Shown here piece after piece: positions 5,549-5,942 of a stretch of 5,942 nucleotides of DNA (positions are counted from its first letter, which is position 1; each line of letters starts with the position of its first letter). The DNA comes from an uncultured Erysipelotrichaceae bacterium (GTDB lineage Bacteria; Bacillota_I; Bacilli_A; RFN20; CAG-826), in contig CACZNF010000041.1 in the NCBI GenBank assembly GCA_902782395.1, positions 1-5,942 on the forward strand, read 5' to 3'. The notes beneath the pieces are model-generated. The model ran no database searches. It was not told the origin of the DNA and saw nothing but the letters and a program-made list of their open reading frames with translations. A program made the position numbers and the translations under genes.

Positions 5549-5942
5549 AAACTTTCTTTACCATTTTAATATGCTTGATGTTCGCCTCGTAGAAGGTTTC
5601 TCCTTCTTCGGTAAATCCCAGAGCTTTATAGTAATCAAATAGTTGATATTGAGCGTTAAAGTAAATGGTGCATGGATTAAAGTTTTCTTCAAGCTTAGCG
5701 ACAAGATATAAGAAGGCATCTTTTCCATAACCATGTCCGCGGAATTCCTTTAAGATAGCAAATCTTTCAATCTTATAGGTGCGATCTCCCATAGCGCGAT
5801 ATCTAATCGTACCCACTGGTGTTTCTTTATAATAGATTAAGAAATGCTTTGCTTCCTCTTCTTCACTAGGAACGACTTCAATATCATAAGGACAATTTTG
5901 TTCCTCAACGAATACGATATTTCTAATATTTAAGACATTCAT
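5547..5942 (-). CDS. GNAT family N-acetyltransferase, probably truncated at its N-terminus by the window edge
   Basis: GNAT enzymes transfer an acetyl group from acetyl-CoA to an amine; the substrate here is unknown. The visible 131 residues start with an ATG at the very edge (5942). They show IVFVEEQNCPY at 9-19, a block typical of the YjcF/ElaA-like GNAT branch ('R-x-x-V-F-V-x-E-Q'), HFLIYY at 33-38, the beta4 strand 'TYKIERFAIL' at 55-64, the acetyl-CoA loop RGHGYGK at 68-74, NAQ at 96-98 and YYKALGF at 104-110. From memory of B. subtilis YjcF, about 10-12 more residues normally precede the VFVxEQ block, so the gene probably begins beyond the window, although the edge Met could be a start. 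It is convergent to rbfA and shares its terminator region. Any functional link to the operon is unlikely. Confidence 0.85.
   Translation of the reverse strand: MNVLNIRNIVFVEEQNCPYDIEVVPSEEEEAKHFLIYYKETPVGTIRYRAMGDRTYKIERFAILKEFRGHGYGKDAFLYLVAKLEENFNPCTIYFNAQYQLFDYYKALGFTEEGETFYEANIKHIKMVKKV

Overview
The window looks like chromosomal DNA from a low-to-moderate GC member of the Bacillota, most likely an Erysipelotrichia-like or 'Tenericutes-like' Bacilli lineage. That placement is inferred from three things: the gene order rimP-nusA-rnpM(ylxR)-infB-rbfA; the compact IF2 of about 612 residues and NusA with a long acidic tail; and AT-rich intergenic sequence with GGAG-type ribosome binding sites. 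All seven genes end in TAA. The only two Trp codons noticed in the reading frames are TGG, both in the licD-like gene, so nothing suggests UGA is read as Trp.

Layout. Positions 3-776 hold the 3' part of a LicD-family phosphotransferase gene, open at the left edge. Positions 777-905 are a compact regulatory region. It contains a near-consensus sigma-A promoter (TTTACA, 16 nt, TATAAT), a GAAA-capped hairpin at the predicted 5' end of the transcript, and an intrinsic-terminator-like hairpin with an interrupted T tract just before rimP. Positions 906-5531 are one tightly packed operon: rimP, nusA, rnpM/ylxR, infB and rbfA, with gaps from -1 to 17 nt. The operon ends in a strong hairpin terminator at 5522-5548. 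A convergent GNAT acetyltransferase gene (5547-5942, minus strand) follows. Its stop codon overlaps the T tract, and it probably continues past the right edge.

How the genes work together. RimP and RbfA assist 30S subunit maturation, IF2 drives initiator-tRNA loading and subunit joining, NusA controls pausing and termination by RNA polymerase, and RnpM/YlxR binds RNase P RNA. The operon therefore links transcription, RNA processing, ribosome assembly and initiation. The terminator in its leader fits the NusA-dependent attenuation described for the Bacillus subtilis nusA operon, where NusA limits transcription into its own operon. The ylxQ (L7Ae-like) and ylxP (DUF503) genes that accompany this cluster in B. 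subtilis are absent here.

I see no new defence system, mobile element, CRISPR array or RNA gene. The points most worth a second look are the rimP leader, the roughly 218-residue charged C-terminal extension of NusA, and small departures from consensus in the NusA KH1 loop and the IF2 switch I motif.
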